A stretch of DNA of 64,000 bases from Gluconobacter sp. P1C6_b. GTDB lineage: Bacteria; Pseudomonadota; Alphaproteobacteria; Acetobacterales; Acetobacteraceae. The notes under the pieces were generated by a model. The model was given only the letters and a program-made list of their open reading frames with translations. It had not been told where the DNA came from and did no database searches. Positions 24,495 to 36,335 of this stretch are shown here, in pieces. Every line of letters begins with the position of its first letter. Positions within the stretch are counted from its first letter, which is position 1. The position numbers were made by a program, and so were the translations under genes. The DNA is taken from contig NZ_JACRVU010000015.1 of NCBI RefSeq assembly GCF_018811945.1, positions 1-64,000 of the forward strand. The letters are read 5' to 3'.

Positions 24495-25253
24495 TCAGGC
24501 TGAAGCCATTGCACAGCCTTCACCTACTTTCTGGAAGCGTTCCTCAAGGCTGCGACGCGCGGCCCTGATAGCATCCGATGTAGATCTTCCATCGGCCAGT
24601 GCCGCAGCCACGCCGCTCGCCAGCTGACATCCTGTTCCCCTGAGATCGAACGGATAGCGCATGGAACGGAAAGACAAAGGAGAGCAGTTCGCCTGATAAA
24701 GAATATCGGTCGAATATGTTGAGTGGCCGTTATGTCCCCCCTTCAACAGAACGCTCTGGCAGCCTCGATCCAGCAGCGCTCCCGCAACGTCATCCTGCTC
24801 AGTAGCCGGATCCAGATTCAGTGCCGATTTCAATGCTGCCAGTTCCGGCAGGTTTGGCGTCAAAACAGTCGTCCGGGGCAAAAGCAGGTCCAGAAGAGCT
24901 TGAATCCCTTCTGACTCCAGCAGGGCATGTCCTGAACTGGAACAGAGAACCGGATCCAGAACGACTGGCACATCGGGAAGACGGGCTGCCACAGTCCGGA
25001 CAAGCCCTGCATTGCATAGAGCACCAATCTTGACGGCCCCGACCCCATCCTCCAGCGCAGCCTCGATCTGGGCCGCAAGCAGATCTGGTGAGACAGGATT
25101 CACAGCCAGCACCCTGCGATCCGTCTGGGCAGTGACGGCCGTAGCGGCAATGCGTGTTGTCAGACCAGCGTCATGGACAGCGAGTAAGTCACGGGCAATG
25201 CCGGCCCCTCCGCTGGAATCCAGCCCGCCGATCAGCAGAACGGGACATGTCAT
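24495..25253 (-). CDS. thiD: Hydroxymethylpyrimidine (phosphate) kinase ThiD
   Basis: 252 residues from the ATG at 25253. PfkB/ThiD signatures: LLIGGLDSSGGAGIARDLLAVHDAGL at the N-terminus, VVLDPVLCSSSGHALL, TVLTPNLPELAAL, VLLKGGHNGHSTYSTDILY, and the catalytic DLRGTGCQLASGVAAALADG. Phosphorylates HMP and HMP-P for thiamine synthesis in the cytoplasm. Last gene of the thi operon; its start overlaps the thiF stop as ATGA. Confidence 0.92.
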   Translation of the reverse strand: MTCPVLLIGGLDSSGGAGIARDLLAVHDAGLTTRIAATAVTAQTDRRVLAVNPVSPDLLAAQIEAALEDGVGAVKIGALCNAGLVRTVAARLPDVPVVLDPVLCSSSGHALLESEGIQALLDLLLPRTTVLTPNLPELAALKSALNLDPATEQDDVAGALLDRGCQSVLLKGGHNGHSTYSTDILYQANCSPLSFRSMRYPFDLRGTGCQLASGVAAALADGRSTSDAIRAARRSLEERFQKVGEGCAMASA

Positions 25254-26212
25254 CGCCCTGTTGTCGCAATAAACGCGACAGCGCCGCTCTGCCCGGAAAA
25301 GCGTTTTGCAGCCCGCCAGGCCCGCAACCCGCTGGCACAGATAAACACGGTTCGTCCCGCCTCCACATCCAGCATTTCCGGACGCTCGATCGGCCCACGG
25401 ACAGCCCACTCCACGGAGGCCGTTCCCTTTTCATCCCTGCTCCGGAGATCAAAGACACGATCAGCCTCAGTGATCTCTTCAAGGCCGAGAATAAAGGGCC
25501 CCTCCTCTTCTGGCGCGGGCGCGCCATCAAAACGGAAGGAAGAACTCCGCCAGTGTTCCAGATCCAGACTGATCATCTGACCCAGTGGGGAAGGCTGCAT
25601 TTCAAGCAGGATCGACAGCGTCATCTGCGCCTGTATGGCACCCAGCGCCGCCACGGCTGGCCCCAGCACTCCGGCCTCCGAGCAGGTTGGAAAACTGGCA
25701 GGGATATCGGGGAAAACAGCACGATAACCGGGTGCCCCACCACAGAATCCCCCCACATAACCGGACTGCCCCAGCACCGAGGCACTGACGAGAGGCACAT
25801 CTGCCTCAAGGCAAAGATCTGACAGCATATAGGTCACAGCCACACTGTCCGCCGCATCAACCACAACGGAAATACCCGGCAGAAGACTGCGTGCCGAAGC
25901 AGGTTGCAGATGCCGGGCGACGGGTATGATCCGGCAATCCGGATTCAGGCCCTCCAATCGCTCTGCCACGCAGGAGACTTTCAGTCTGCCGATGTCTTCC
26001 ATGCGGAACAGGGTCTGCCGATGAAGATTGCTTTCATCCACGCGGTCATGATCCACCACCGTGATCCTGCCGCACCCGGCTCCTGCGAGTGCTGGCAGCA
26101 CGGTCGCCCCCAACCCACCAGCACCGACAACCAGAACATGAGCATCCAAAAGACGTTTCTGGTCAGCCTCACCCCGCGGGAAGAAGTCGAGCTGCCGCAA
26201 GTACCGGCTCAT
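25250..26212 (-). CDS. thiF: ThiF-type adenylyltransferase with C-terminal rhodanese-like domain
   Basis: 320 residues from the ATG at 26212, overlapping the thiE stop as ATGA. The E1-like domain has VLVVGAGGLGATVLPALAGAGCGRITVVDHDRVDESNLHRQTLF and VVDAADSVAVTYMLSDLC. From about residue 240 a rhodanese-like tail follows (VFDLRSRDEKG...VFICASGLRAWRAAKRF) with its catalytic-type cysteine in CASGLR. The fusion would both adenylate the ThiS C-terminus and supply persulfide sulfur. No thiI is seen in the window. Confidence 0.87.
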   Translation of the reverse strand: MSRYLRQLDFFPRGEADQKRLLDAHVLVVGAGGLGATVLPALAGAGCGRITVVDHDRVDESNLHRQTLFRMEDIGRLKVSCVAERLEGLNPDCRIIPVARHLQPASARSLLPGISVVVDAADSVAVTYMLSDLCLEADVPLVSASVLGQSGYVGGFCGGAPGYRAVFPDIPASFPTCSEAGVLGPAVAALGAIQAQMTLSILLEMQPSPLGQMISLDLEHWRSSSFRFDGAPAPEEEGPFILGLEEITEADRVFDLRSRDEKGTASVEWAVRGPIERPEMLDVEAGRTVFICASGLRAWRAAKRFSGQSGAVAFIATTGR

Positions 26213-26820
26213 CGTACATAAGCCCGCGTCGCGGCGACCCATTCCCGGCAGCGGGCAACCGGGTCGTCCGCCATCTGGATATCCGTCACCACAGCGGCGC
26301 TGTCCGCACCTGCGGAAAAGACCCCCGGGAGGCGCTCGGGCGTCAGGCCCCCAATGGCGACAAGCGGTGTCTGACCGGCCCGTTTCTTCCAGTCAGCCAC
26401 CCGCTCCAGCCCCTGAGGCCCCCATTTCATTTTTTTCAGAAGGGTCGGATAAACTGGACCGAGAGCAACGTAAGCTGGTTCGTAAGACAGGGCCCGTTCG
26501 AGTTCCGCCGGATCATGGGTGGACAGCCCGAACCGGATCCCAGCGTCTCGAAGCGCGGCAAAATCCGCCGTTTCAATGTCTTCCTGACCCAGATGGACGA
26601 AATCGCACCCCAGTTCCATCGCAAGGCGCCAGTAGTCGTTGACGACAAGCTGGGCGCCATGCCGCTCACACAGATCACGGGCATGACAGATCTGACGGCG
26701 GATTTCCGCTTCCGGTTTGTCCTTGAGGCGAAGCTGCACCAGCCGCACACCCCAGGGCAGCAGCGTTTCAAGAAGTCCGACTTCCCCGACCAGAAGATAG
26801 AACGGATCAAGCGTCATCAT
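26209..26820 (-). CDS. thiE: Thiamine-phosphate synthase ThiE
   Basis: 203 residues, TIM-barrel ThiE signatures: [57 protein letters not shown] (KDK, NDY, HLGQED), then [15 protein letters not shown] and [14 protein letters not shown], and [28 protein letters not shown]. Joins HMP-PP and thiazole phosphate to thiamine phosphate. ATGA overlap with thiG upstream. Confidence 0.92.
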   Translation of the reverse strand: MMTLDPFYLLVGEVGLLETLLPWGVRLVQLRLKDKPEAEIRRQICHARDLCERHGAQLVVNDYWRLAMELGCDFVHLGQEDIETADFAALRDAGIRFGLSTHDPAELERALSYEPAYVALGPVYPTLLKKMKWGPQGLERVADWKKRAGQTPLVAIGGLTPERLPGVFSAGADSAAVVTDIQMADDPVARCREWVAATRAYVR

Positions 26821-27575
26821 GCCAGCTCCGCCAGACCGAAAACGGGCGTCGAGGCACTGGCCATATCCCGCTCCGGCATCAGTCCGGCCTGATAGCCTTC
26901 CCGTCCCGCCTGTATGGCGCGCCCAAAGGCCCGCGCCATTCCCACAGGATCGACTGCCTTCGCCACCGCAGTATTGAGCAACACGGCATCAAACCCAAGT
27001 TCCATGGTCTGCGCGGCTTGGCTGGGGGCACCGATCCCCGCATCCACGACCAGCGGAACATCCCGGAAATGTGCCCTCATGCTGCGCAATCCCGCCAGAT
27101 TTCGGAGACCCTGTCCTGAACCAATGGGCGCGCCCCAGGGCATCAGGACTTTGCAACCGGCCTCAAGCAGCTTTTCGCCCACGATCAGGTCCTCGGTCGT
27201 GTAGGGAAAGACATCAAACCCCTCCGCACACAGCACCCGCGCGGCCTCGACGAGCGCAAACGGGTCGGGTTGCAGCGTGTCGGCATGACCGATGACTTCC
27301 AGCTTGATCCATGAAGTTCCAAACACTTCACGCGCCATCCGGGCCGTGGTTACGGCTTCCCGAACGGTGTGGCAGCCTGCCGTGTTGGGCAGCAGGCGGC
27401 ACCGGCTTTTCGCCAGAAGGTCACGAAACGCTCCCCCGGCCGCCCCTTCCCGCCTCAGCGAGACAGTAATGACCTCGGCGCCGGATGCTTCAATCGCCTC
27501 CAGCAAAACCTGCGGTGAGCGATATTGCGCAGTCCCGAGCATCAGACGGGATTTCAGATCGACACCATAGAACAT
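26817..27575 (-). CDS. thiG: Thiazole synthase ThiG
   Basis: 252 residues. Signatures: [72 protein letters not shown] with the Schiff-base lysine region (IKLEV), [16 protein letters not shown] and [35 protein letters not shown]. Makes the thiazole moiety from DXP, dehydroglycine and ThiS thiocarboxylate. Follows thiS by two bases. Confidence 0.93.
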   Translation of the reverse strand: MFYGVDLKSRLMLGTAQYRSPQVLLEAIEASGAEVITVSLRREGAAGGAFRDLLAKSRCRLLPNTAGCHTVREAVTTARMAREVFGTSWIKLEVIGHADTLQPDPFALVEAARVLCAEGFDVFPYTTEDLIVGEKLLEAGCKVLMPWGAPIGSGQGLRNLAGLRSMRAHFRDVPLVVDAGIGAPSQAAQTMELGFDAVLLNTAVAKAVDPVGMARAFGRAIQAGREGYQAGLMPERDMASASTPVFGLAELA

Positions 27576-27577
27576 GG

Positions 27578-27764
27578 TCAGCCTCCCTGCATTGGTGAGA
27601 GGACCTCAACCTTCACGCCATCATTCAGCAGCGTTCCGGGACGAAGGGGACGGGCAATGAAATCACCATCTACGGCGGTGGCCACACAGGGGGATTCAAA
27701 GCCCTGCTCCGTCAGCAGATCCGCCAGTGTCCGGGCCTGCGTTTCGATGGTCTGGCCGTTCAGA

Positions 27765-27775
<11 letters not shown>
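27578..27775 (-). CDS. thiS: Sulfur carrier protein ThiS
   Basis: 65 residues from the ATG at 27775 ([25 protein letters not shown]), with the ubiquitin-like fold pattern and the obligatory C-terminal Gly-Gly ([12 protein letters not shown]). The start overlaps the 3' end of thiO by eleven bases. The terminal glycine becomes the thiocarboxylate donating sulfur to ThiG. Confidence 0.92.
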
Positions 27776-30755
<2,980 letters not shown>

Positions 30756-30886
30756 GAGCCGTGATGGTGAGGGAGAAATGCAAGAAAAGCAATAGTGAGA
30801 AATGAGGCATTTCCCCTTCCGAAACCCGATGATCGAAGTTTCTAGATATGGTTCTTTCTGCACCAGACGCGTCTTTCCCGCCCTTG

Positions 30887-31330
30887 GATCACATTAACAA
30901 AAGACCTGATCCACAGCCTTGCGGTGGTGAGGTTGAGGAAACGCATGAATGACAAAGGGGGCTGCTATGCAGCATATCTGCTTGAGCCTGTTGAACATCC
31001 GCTCGATGCGGTTGCGCTCCCTGTAACGCCGCCAGTCTGTTTTCTGTGGAATGCTGTGACCTTTTCGTGAGGAAATGACCAGCAGGCTTCCATGGATCAG
31101 CAGATCCTGGCGGAAGATGTCACTGTCATAGCCCTGATCAGTCAGCATGGCTGTGAGGTGTGGGACAGGCAGCTTCATCAAGGCGTATGTGGCTTCGTAG
31201 TCCGAGACTTGGCTCCGGTATGGACAAAGCCAAGAGGGTGTCCCTGATTGTCGCATCGGGCGTGGATTTTGCTCGTAAAGCCGCCGCGTGACCGGCCGAG
31301 AGCCTCCGAATGAGCCCCCTTTTGCGTCCC
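30887..31330 (-). mobile_element. Truncated IS5-family (IS427-group-like) element, copy C
   Basis: The left terminal repeat (ATCACATTAACAAAAGA) and the C-terminal transposase frame are recognisable (MKLPVPHLTAMLTDQGYDSDIFRQDLLIHGSLLVISSRKGHSIPQKTDWRRYRERNRIERMFNRLKQ). The end of the frame is altered by small deletions. The 5' half is missing where the IS481 derivative begins near 31335. Not autonomous. Confidence 0.8.
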
Positions 31331-31334
31331 TAGT

Positions 31335-31911
31335 TGTTTAGTCCCGTGGTTTGATGGATTGGATTGATGATGAATCTTTCTGGCTCTGAAGTCCAGATTT
31401 TGCAGACATATTCGTCAGGTGTGAGGCCACTCACCGTTTTGAGCCTTCGCCCGAAATTATAGGCTGCCATGAAGTCGTTGAGGTGTGTCCTCAACTGCTC
31501 ATGGCTGTCGTAATGGAAGCGCTTGACGGTTGCTCCCTTGATAGTCCGGTTCATCCGTTCAACCTGACCGTTCGTCCAGGGATGAGTGGGTTTCGTTAAG
31601 CGATGTTCGAGGAATTCCCATGCTGTCTTCCGATCAGCTTTCCCAACCAGTTGTGTGACAGCGAATTTGCTTGTCCGGTCGATAGCAACGAAGAGGTGCA
31701 GCTTACCCTAAGCAGTCTGGCGCTTGCGCCATTTTGCAACTGTTTTCGGGTTGATCCCGAACTCCTCGCTCAGCGCCGCGAGCGAAGCCTGCTATCGCTG
31801 TATTGCTGCTCGCACGGCGTGCGTGGTCGTGGCGCTGCCATGACGTATCTGTCCCATAATGCTTCCTTCCACTCTCATGAAAATATCACACCATCCTCCC
31901 CCCCCGGGACT
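31335..31911 (-). mobile_element. Internally deleted IS481-family derivative, copy 2
   Basis: Same structure as copy 1 (18512-19077) on the opposite strand: the same two in-frame internal deletions, the same TAG near the N-terminus and nearly the same sequence. The end next to the IS5 element is mutated to a C-rich run (31898-31904). It joins IS5 copy B at 31911/31912 exactly as copy 1 joins IS5 copy A. Confidence 0.8.
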
Positions 31912-32775
31912 AGGCCACGTTGACAAAAGATCTATACGATCTGCCTGAGATCTGATTCACTTCCTGGCTGTGGGATAACGGGCAGAGAGAACAGGCATGG
32001 CACGAGGCGATCTGACGGATCAGGAATGGGCGATGATTGGTCCGCTTCTGCCGCCTGAGCGTGGACGTTGGGCCCGTCCATCTGGAGACAATCGCCAGTT
32101 TCTCAATGGTATGCTGCATGTTCTACGCACAGGCTGTCCGTGGCGGGACATGCATGAGCGCTACGGCAAATGGAACTCGGTCTATGTTCGGTTCCGGCGT
32201 TGGGCTGAACAGGGTGTCTGGGATGCCCTGCTGCAAACCCTGGTAGACCTGGGACTGACTGATGACTGGCAGCATATGCTCGACAGCACCGTGGTGCGTG
32301 CCCATTCACAAGCCACTGGGGCAAAAGGGGGGCTTATTCGGAGGCTTTTGGTCGGGCACGCGGCGGCTTTACGAGCAAAATCCATGCCCGATGTGACAAT
32401 CAGGGACGCCCTCTCGGCTTTGTCCTTACCGGAGGCCAGGTCTCGGATTACAAAGCCACAGACGCCCTGATGAAGCTACCTGTCCCGAACCCCAGAGCCA
32501 TGCTGGCCGACCGAGGCTATGACAGTGACAGTTTCCGCCAGGAGCTGCTGGTCCACGGGATTCTGCCGGTCATTTCCTCACGCAAAGGCCGCAGCGCTCC
32601 ACAGAAAACAGACTGGCGGCGTTACAGGGATCGCAACCACATCGAGCGGATGTTCAACAGGCTCAGGCAGATGTGCCGCATCGCGACCCGCTACGACAAG
32701 ACCGCCTTATCCTTCAACAGTTTCCTCAATATCGCCGCCGCAAAACTCTGGATTGGCTCTTTTGTCAACGTGACC
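31912..32775 (+). mobile_element. IS5-family (IS427-group-like) insertion sequence, copy B
   Basis: 864 bases with terminal repeats GGCCACGTTGACAAAAGA and TTTTGTCAACGTGACC and TA at both flanks. It carries two overlapping transposase frames. Protein differences from copy A are several per cent or more (for example NPRAMLADRG against SPKAMLADRG), whereas the neighbouring IS481 derivatives are almost identical. Its right end lies 92 bases before the glycosyltransferase gene. Confidence 0.87.
31997..32470 (+). CDS. IS5-family transposase, N-terminal frame (copy B)
   Basis: 157 residues starting MARGDLTDQEWAMIGPLLPPERGRWARPSGDNRQFLNGMLHVLRTGCPW, with the first catalytic aspartate in MLDSTVVRAHSQATGAKGG. 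It ends in a one-base overlap with the second frame at 32470; frameshifting is expected to make the full enzyme. Confidence 0.82.
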   Translation: MARGDLTDQEWAMIGPLLPPERGRWARPSGDNRQFLNGMLHVLRTGCPWRDMHERYGKWNSVYVRFRRWAEQGVWDALLQTLVDLGLTDDWQHMLDSTVVRAHSQATGAKGGLIRRLLVGHAAALRAKSMPDVTIRDALSALSLPEARSRITKPQTP

Positions 32776-32778
32776 TAG
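32470..32778 (+). CDS. IS5-family transposase, C-terminal frame (copy B)
   Basis: 102 residues: MKLPVPNPRAMLADRGYDSDSFRQELLVHGILPVISSRKGRSAPQKTDWRRYRDRNHIERMFNRLRQ. It has the second aspartate and the YRxxxxIERxFxRLR signature around the catalytic glutamate. The stop lies at the element end. Confidence 0.8.
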   Translation: MKLPVPNPRAMLADRGYDSDSFRQELLVHGILPVISSRKGRSAPQKTDWRRYRDRNHIERMFNRLRQMCRIATRYDKTALSFNSFLNIAAAKLWIGSFVNVT

Positions 32779-32867
32779 GCTACAGGCGATGTAGTATAGA
32801 TCTTTTGTAAATATGACAGAGGATATGTTAAAGTTTTTTACAAAACAAACTAGACGAGAATCATTCC

Positions 32868-35800
32868 GTGATACCGAAGATTATCCGCCGAGAACAGGCG
32901 AAAAACAGCCTCGTATTCAACGGGGAGAGGTACACATCGGATATTTCCGGTCAGATTGAAGTAGAGCATTATCATCGCTACCTCATGGCACAACAGTTCT
33001 GTGCTGACCGAGTAGTCCTCGATGTTGCTTCGGGCGAAGGCTATGGGGCAGCAATGATTGCCCAGGTTGCGCGGTTTGTGCAGGGCGTAGATATTGATGC
33101 CGAGACCGTCAACCATGCCAGTCGCGAGTTCCCTCGACCCAACCTGAGATTTACTCAGGGAGATGCCACAAAGCTCCCCGTTGAGGACCAGTCCTTTGAT
33201 ACGCTGCTCTCATTTGAGACCATTGAGCACATCGAAGACCATGACGGGTTTCTGAGAGAGATAAAACGGTCACTTCGTTCAGAGGGGCTTTTAATCATCA
33301 GTTCACCCGATACGGATGTCTATTCAGCAGCTGGAGAACCTAGAAATCCATTCCATGTTCATGAGTTGACCAAAAGTAATTTCGTTGATCTGTTACAGAA
33401 GCAGTTCCGTCATGTTGCGTTTCTCATCCAGAAACCCATGATTGGGTCGATTATCTTGGCAGAAGAACAATCAAGCTGTGAGCCCCTGGTTTTTGAAAAG
33501 CGCGATGCCAATTATTTTGAAGTCTCGTCTCAGCCATCGCATGCGCCTTATTTGATTGCATTCGCTTCTGACAATCCTCTGCCAGAGATCCCAAACTCCT
33601 TCTACATTCATCGGACAGATCTCGACACTGATATGACCGAGCGTCTGACACAGGCGCGTCGCGCTATCGAAGCAGAGCAAAAATTGAGTGAGGCTTTAGA
33701 TCGTTTGCACGAGATAGAAGCAGCCCAAATAGAATACCAGAACAGTACCTCTTCCGCCTGCTCTGAGAGTGTGGAACACTATCAGGAAGAAGCTGTACAG
33801 CTACGAAACGAGGTTGCAAAGCTCCATCAGGAGATGAGCAGCCTTGAAGCAGCTTTCACGCAAAAGATGAGCCAAAATCAAAGCGATGTTGCATCATTGC
33901 GTGGACTGCAGATGCGCACCGAGGCAGAGCTTCTGGTTTCCCAAAAGCAATTACGGGAAACCAAAAAATTTCTTGAGAATATCGAAGCGCATCAGAATGC
34001 CGTGCGTGAGGCAGATGCCCGTGCCTGGCAGGCCGATATAGAATCTGGGCGTCTCCTTGTGCGTCGTCTCTCCGAGGAAGCTCAGCAGGCGAAGGGCCAT
34101 ATTAATGCGTTTCAGCCAAGTCGGAGCTGGCATGTCGGCTTCCCAATCAGGACCATGGCTGGCATCTCGCCCCGGTTAGTACGTTTGGCGCGGATTGTCG
34201 CAAAGGGAGCTTGGTGGACTGCAACAGGGCAAATTGCTCATCGTCTGAGGCTTCGCCGAGCATATTTCGCAACTCTTAAGCAGAAAACGGAAGCCGCTCA
34301 TACATCCGGGTTGTCCCCTCGTGAGAGCCCTACCTCACCCGTTAAGCATCAAGCCGATGATGTGGTCTTTACGCCATTCGCTATCCCAACCAGTCACAGG
34401 CCTGTCGTTTCAGTTATTATCCCTGCCTATGGACAGGATGATGTAACTTACCGATGCCTCAGGTCTTTTGTTGATAATCTGCCAGATGTTCCCTTTGAAA
34501 TCATCCTGGCTGATGACGCCTATCCTTACGATGTCCACGAGCCTCGCTTGTCCGAGATTGTATCTGGAATCCGTCATCTCAGACATGAGAGTAATCTTGG
34601 GTTTTTGGAATCTTGCAATGCCGCAGCGAAGCTGGCGGTTGGTGAATATCTCTTCTTCCTGAATAACGACACTGAAATCCTTGAAAATTCCCTTGATGCT
34701 TTGGTGAGCTTGCTTGAGCGTGATTCGAGTGTGGGAATGACTGGCTCCAAGCTCATCTACCCGGATGGTTCCTTACAGGAAGCGGGGGGGGTTATCTGGA
34801 GTGATGCTTCTGGCTGGAACTGGGGGCGTAACGGAGACCCTCTGCAGCCGGAGTTCAACTACCCCCGCGAGGTCGATTATATCTCTGGTGCAGCTATCAT
34901 GATTAGAAGGTCGCTGTTCGAGATACTGGAGGGGTTCGATAGACATTTCGCGCCAGCCTATTACGAAGATACTGATCTCGCTTTTCGAGTGCGGAATGCT
35001 GGTTTCAAGGTTGTCTATGCGCCACGCTCAGTCGTTATCCATCATGAGGGCGTTTCGCACGGAACCGATTTGACGAGTGGTATTAAAGCCCGTCAAGTTA
35101 TCAATCAAAAGCTCATGGCTGACCGTTGGCGAGATGTGCTGGAGAAGCAGCATTATCCAAATTCGGCAGATCTCTATCGTGCCGTTGACCGCGGGCGGAA
35201 TAAGCGCGTCATTTTGATTATAGACCATTATGTCCCAGAGCCAGACAGGGATGCTGGATCTCGCACCATTACAAACGTCATCGAATGCCTTATTCAGTCT
35301 GGCTTTGTCGTGAAGTTCTGGCCACAGAACCGCGCCTACTCGCCGATTTACACGCCGACTCTTCAGGATATGGGCGTAGAAGTGGTGGATAACCGTTGGC
35401 AGGGAAGTTTTGATGAATGGCTCAATGAACGTGGTGATTCCATCGACATCGCTCTCGTTAGCCGCCCCAGTATTGCTTTCGAGTTCCTGCCTGCGCTTTG
35501 TTCTCGACCTCATTTGGAATTGTGCTTCTATGGCCATGATTTGCATTTTGATAGAATGCGGCGTGAAGCGCGTCTCAAAGGGGACAAGGGTCTTTCCCGC
35601 CAGTCCGACGAAATGGAGCAGTTGGAACGGCGCCTGTGGAGGCTCTTCGACCGAAGCCTTTATCTTTCGACGATAGAGCGGGACCACGCGCTTTCTTTAG
35701 AGCCAAACGCTGATGTCCGCTCTATTGTGCCGTACTGCTATCGCTATTCCCATCGTCGGGAAAAGATTGTCGAAGGCCGCACAATTCTGTTTGTCGCTGG

Positions 35801-36335
35801 CTTTGCTCATCCGCCGAATGAAGATGCAGCGCGTTTCTTGGTCGAAGACATTCTGCCGCTTGTTCAGCATCAATACCCTGATGCGCGTGTTCTGCTCGTA
35901 GGGTCTCATCCGACAGAAGCTGTGAAGGTGCTGGCTGGACCATCAGTTGAAGTCACAGGCTGGGTCAGTGACAACCATCTGCAAAACTACTACGAGACCA
36001 GCCGTGTTGCTGTTGTTCCGCTGAGGTTCGGGGCAGGCGTCAAGGGCAAGGTCGTTGAGGCTTTGCATTATGGCCTCCCACTGGTGACGACCTCCACAGG
36101 TGCTGAGGGCATTGAAGATCTGGAGACGGTTCTCTGTGTTTCAGACAGTGCGCAGGCCATTGCCAATGACATCATGAAACTTTTTGCTGACGACGAACGC
36201 TGGCTTTCCCAATCTTGGGCGCAGACAGAATTCTCAACAAAACATTTTTCTTTCGAAGCGATGCGTCACTCTCTCCAAGAAGCCCTATTCCCTGAGCAAC
36301 TGCAGATAAGCCAGGTGGGGAGAACCGGAGAATGA
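32868..36335 (+). CDS. Large methyltransferase / coiled-coil / double glycosyltransferase protein
   Basis: 1155 residues from a GTG at 32868. A SAM-dependent methyltransferase occupies residues 30-200 (VVLDVASGEGYGAAM, GVDIDAE, LLSFETIEHIEDHDGFLREI). A coiled coil covers roughly 255-415 (rich in E/Q/L heptads). A GT2 domain spans about 512-740 (VSVIIPAYGQDD, LADDAYP, FFLNNDTEIL, YEDTDLAFR). A GT4/GT1-like domain spans about 780-1130 (ILFVAGFAHPPNEDAARFL, FGAGVKGKVVEALHYGLPLVTTSTGAEGIED). It probably assembles or caps a surface polysaccharide on the cytoplasmic face. Coupled to the next gene by ATGA. The start lies 92 bases after an IS. Confidence 0.85.
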   Translation: MIPKIIRREQAKNSLVFNGERYTSDISGQIEVEHYHRYLMAQQFCADRVVLDVASGEGYGAAMIAQVARFVQGVDIDAETVNHASREFPRPNLRFTQGDATKLPVEDQSFDTLLSFETIEHIEDHDGFLREIKRSLRSEGLLIISSPDTDVYSAAGEPRNPFHVHELTKSNFVDLLQKQFRHVAFLIQKPMIGSIILAEEQSSCEPLVFEKRDANYFEVSSQPSHAPYLIAFASDNPLPEIPNSFYIHRTDLDTDMTERLTQARRAIEAEQKLSEALDRLHEIEAAQIEYQNSTSSACSESVEHYQEEAVQLRNEVAKLHQEMSSLEAAFTQKMSQNQSDVASLRGLQMRTEAELLVSQKQLRETKKFLENIEAHQNAVREADARAWQADIESGRLLVRRLSEEAQQAKGHINAFQPSRSWHVGFPIRTMAGISPRLVRLARIVAKGAWWTATGQIAHRLRLRRAYFATLKQKTEAAHTSGLSPRESPTSPVKHQADDVVFTPFAIPTSHRPVVSVIIPAYGQDDVTYRCLRSFVDNLPDVPFEIILADDAYPYDVHEPRLSEIVSGIRHLRHESNLGFLESCNAAAKLAVGEYLFFLNNDTEILENSLDALVSLLERDSSVGMTGSKLIYPDGSLQEAGGVIWSDASGWNWGRNGDPLQPEFNYPREVDYISGAAIMIRRSLFEILEGFDRHFAPAYYEDTDLAFRVRNAGFKVVYAPRSVVIHHEGVSHGTDLTSGIKARQVINQKLMADRWRDVLEKQHYPNSADLYRAVDRGRNKRVILIIDHYVPEPDRDAGSRTITNVIECLIQSGFVVKFWPQNRAYSPIYTPTLQDMGVEVVDNRWQGSFDEWLNERGDSIDIALVSRPSIAFEFLPALCSRPHLELCFYGHDLHFDRMRREARLKGDKGLSRQSDEMEQLERRLWRLFDRSLYLSTIERDHALSLEPNADVRSIVPYCYRYSHRREKIVEGRTILFVAGFAHPPNEDAARFLVEDILPLVQHQYPDARVLLVGSHPTEAVKVLAGPSVEVTGWVSDNHLQNYYETSRVAVVPLRFGAGVKGKVVEALHYGLPLVTTSTGAEGIEDLETVLCVSDSAQAIANDIMKLFADDERWLSQSWAQTEFSTKHFSFEAMRHSLQEALFPEQLQISQVGRTGE

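Noticed and set aside
31603-31923. 106-codon plus-strand frame also present reversed at 18501-18818
   Set aside because: Its duplication only reflects the two copies of the IS481 derivative; the coding strand is the opposite one, with transposase motifs.
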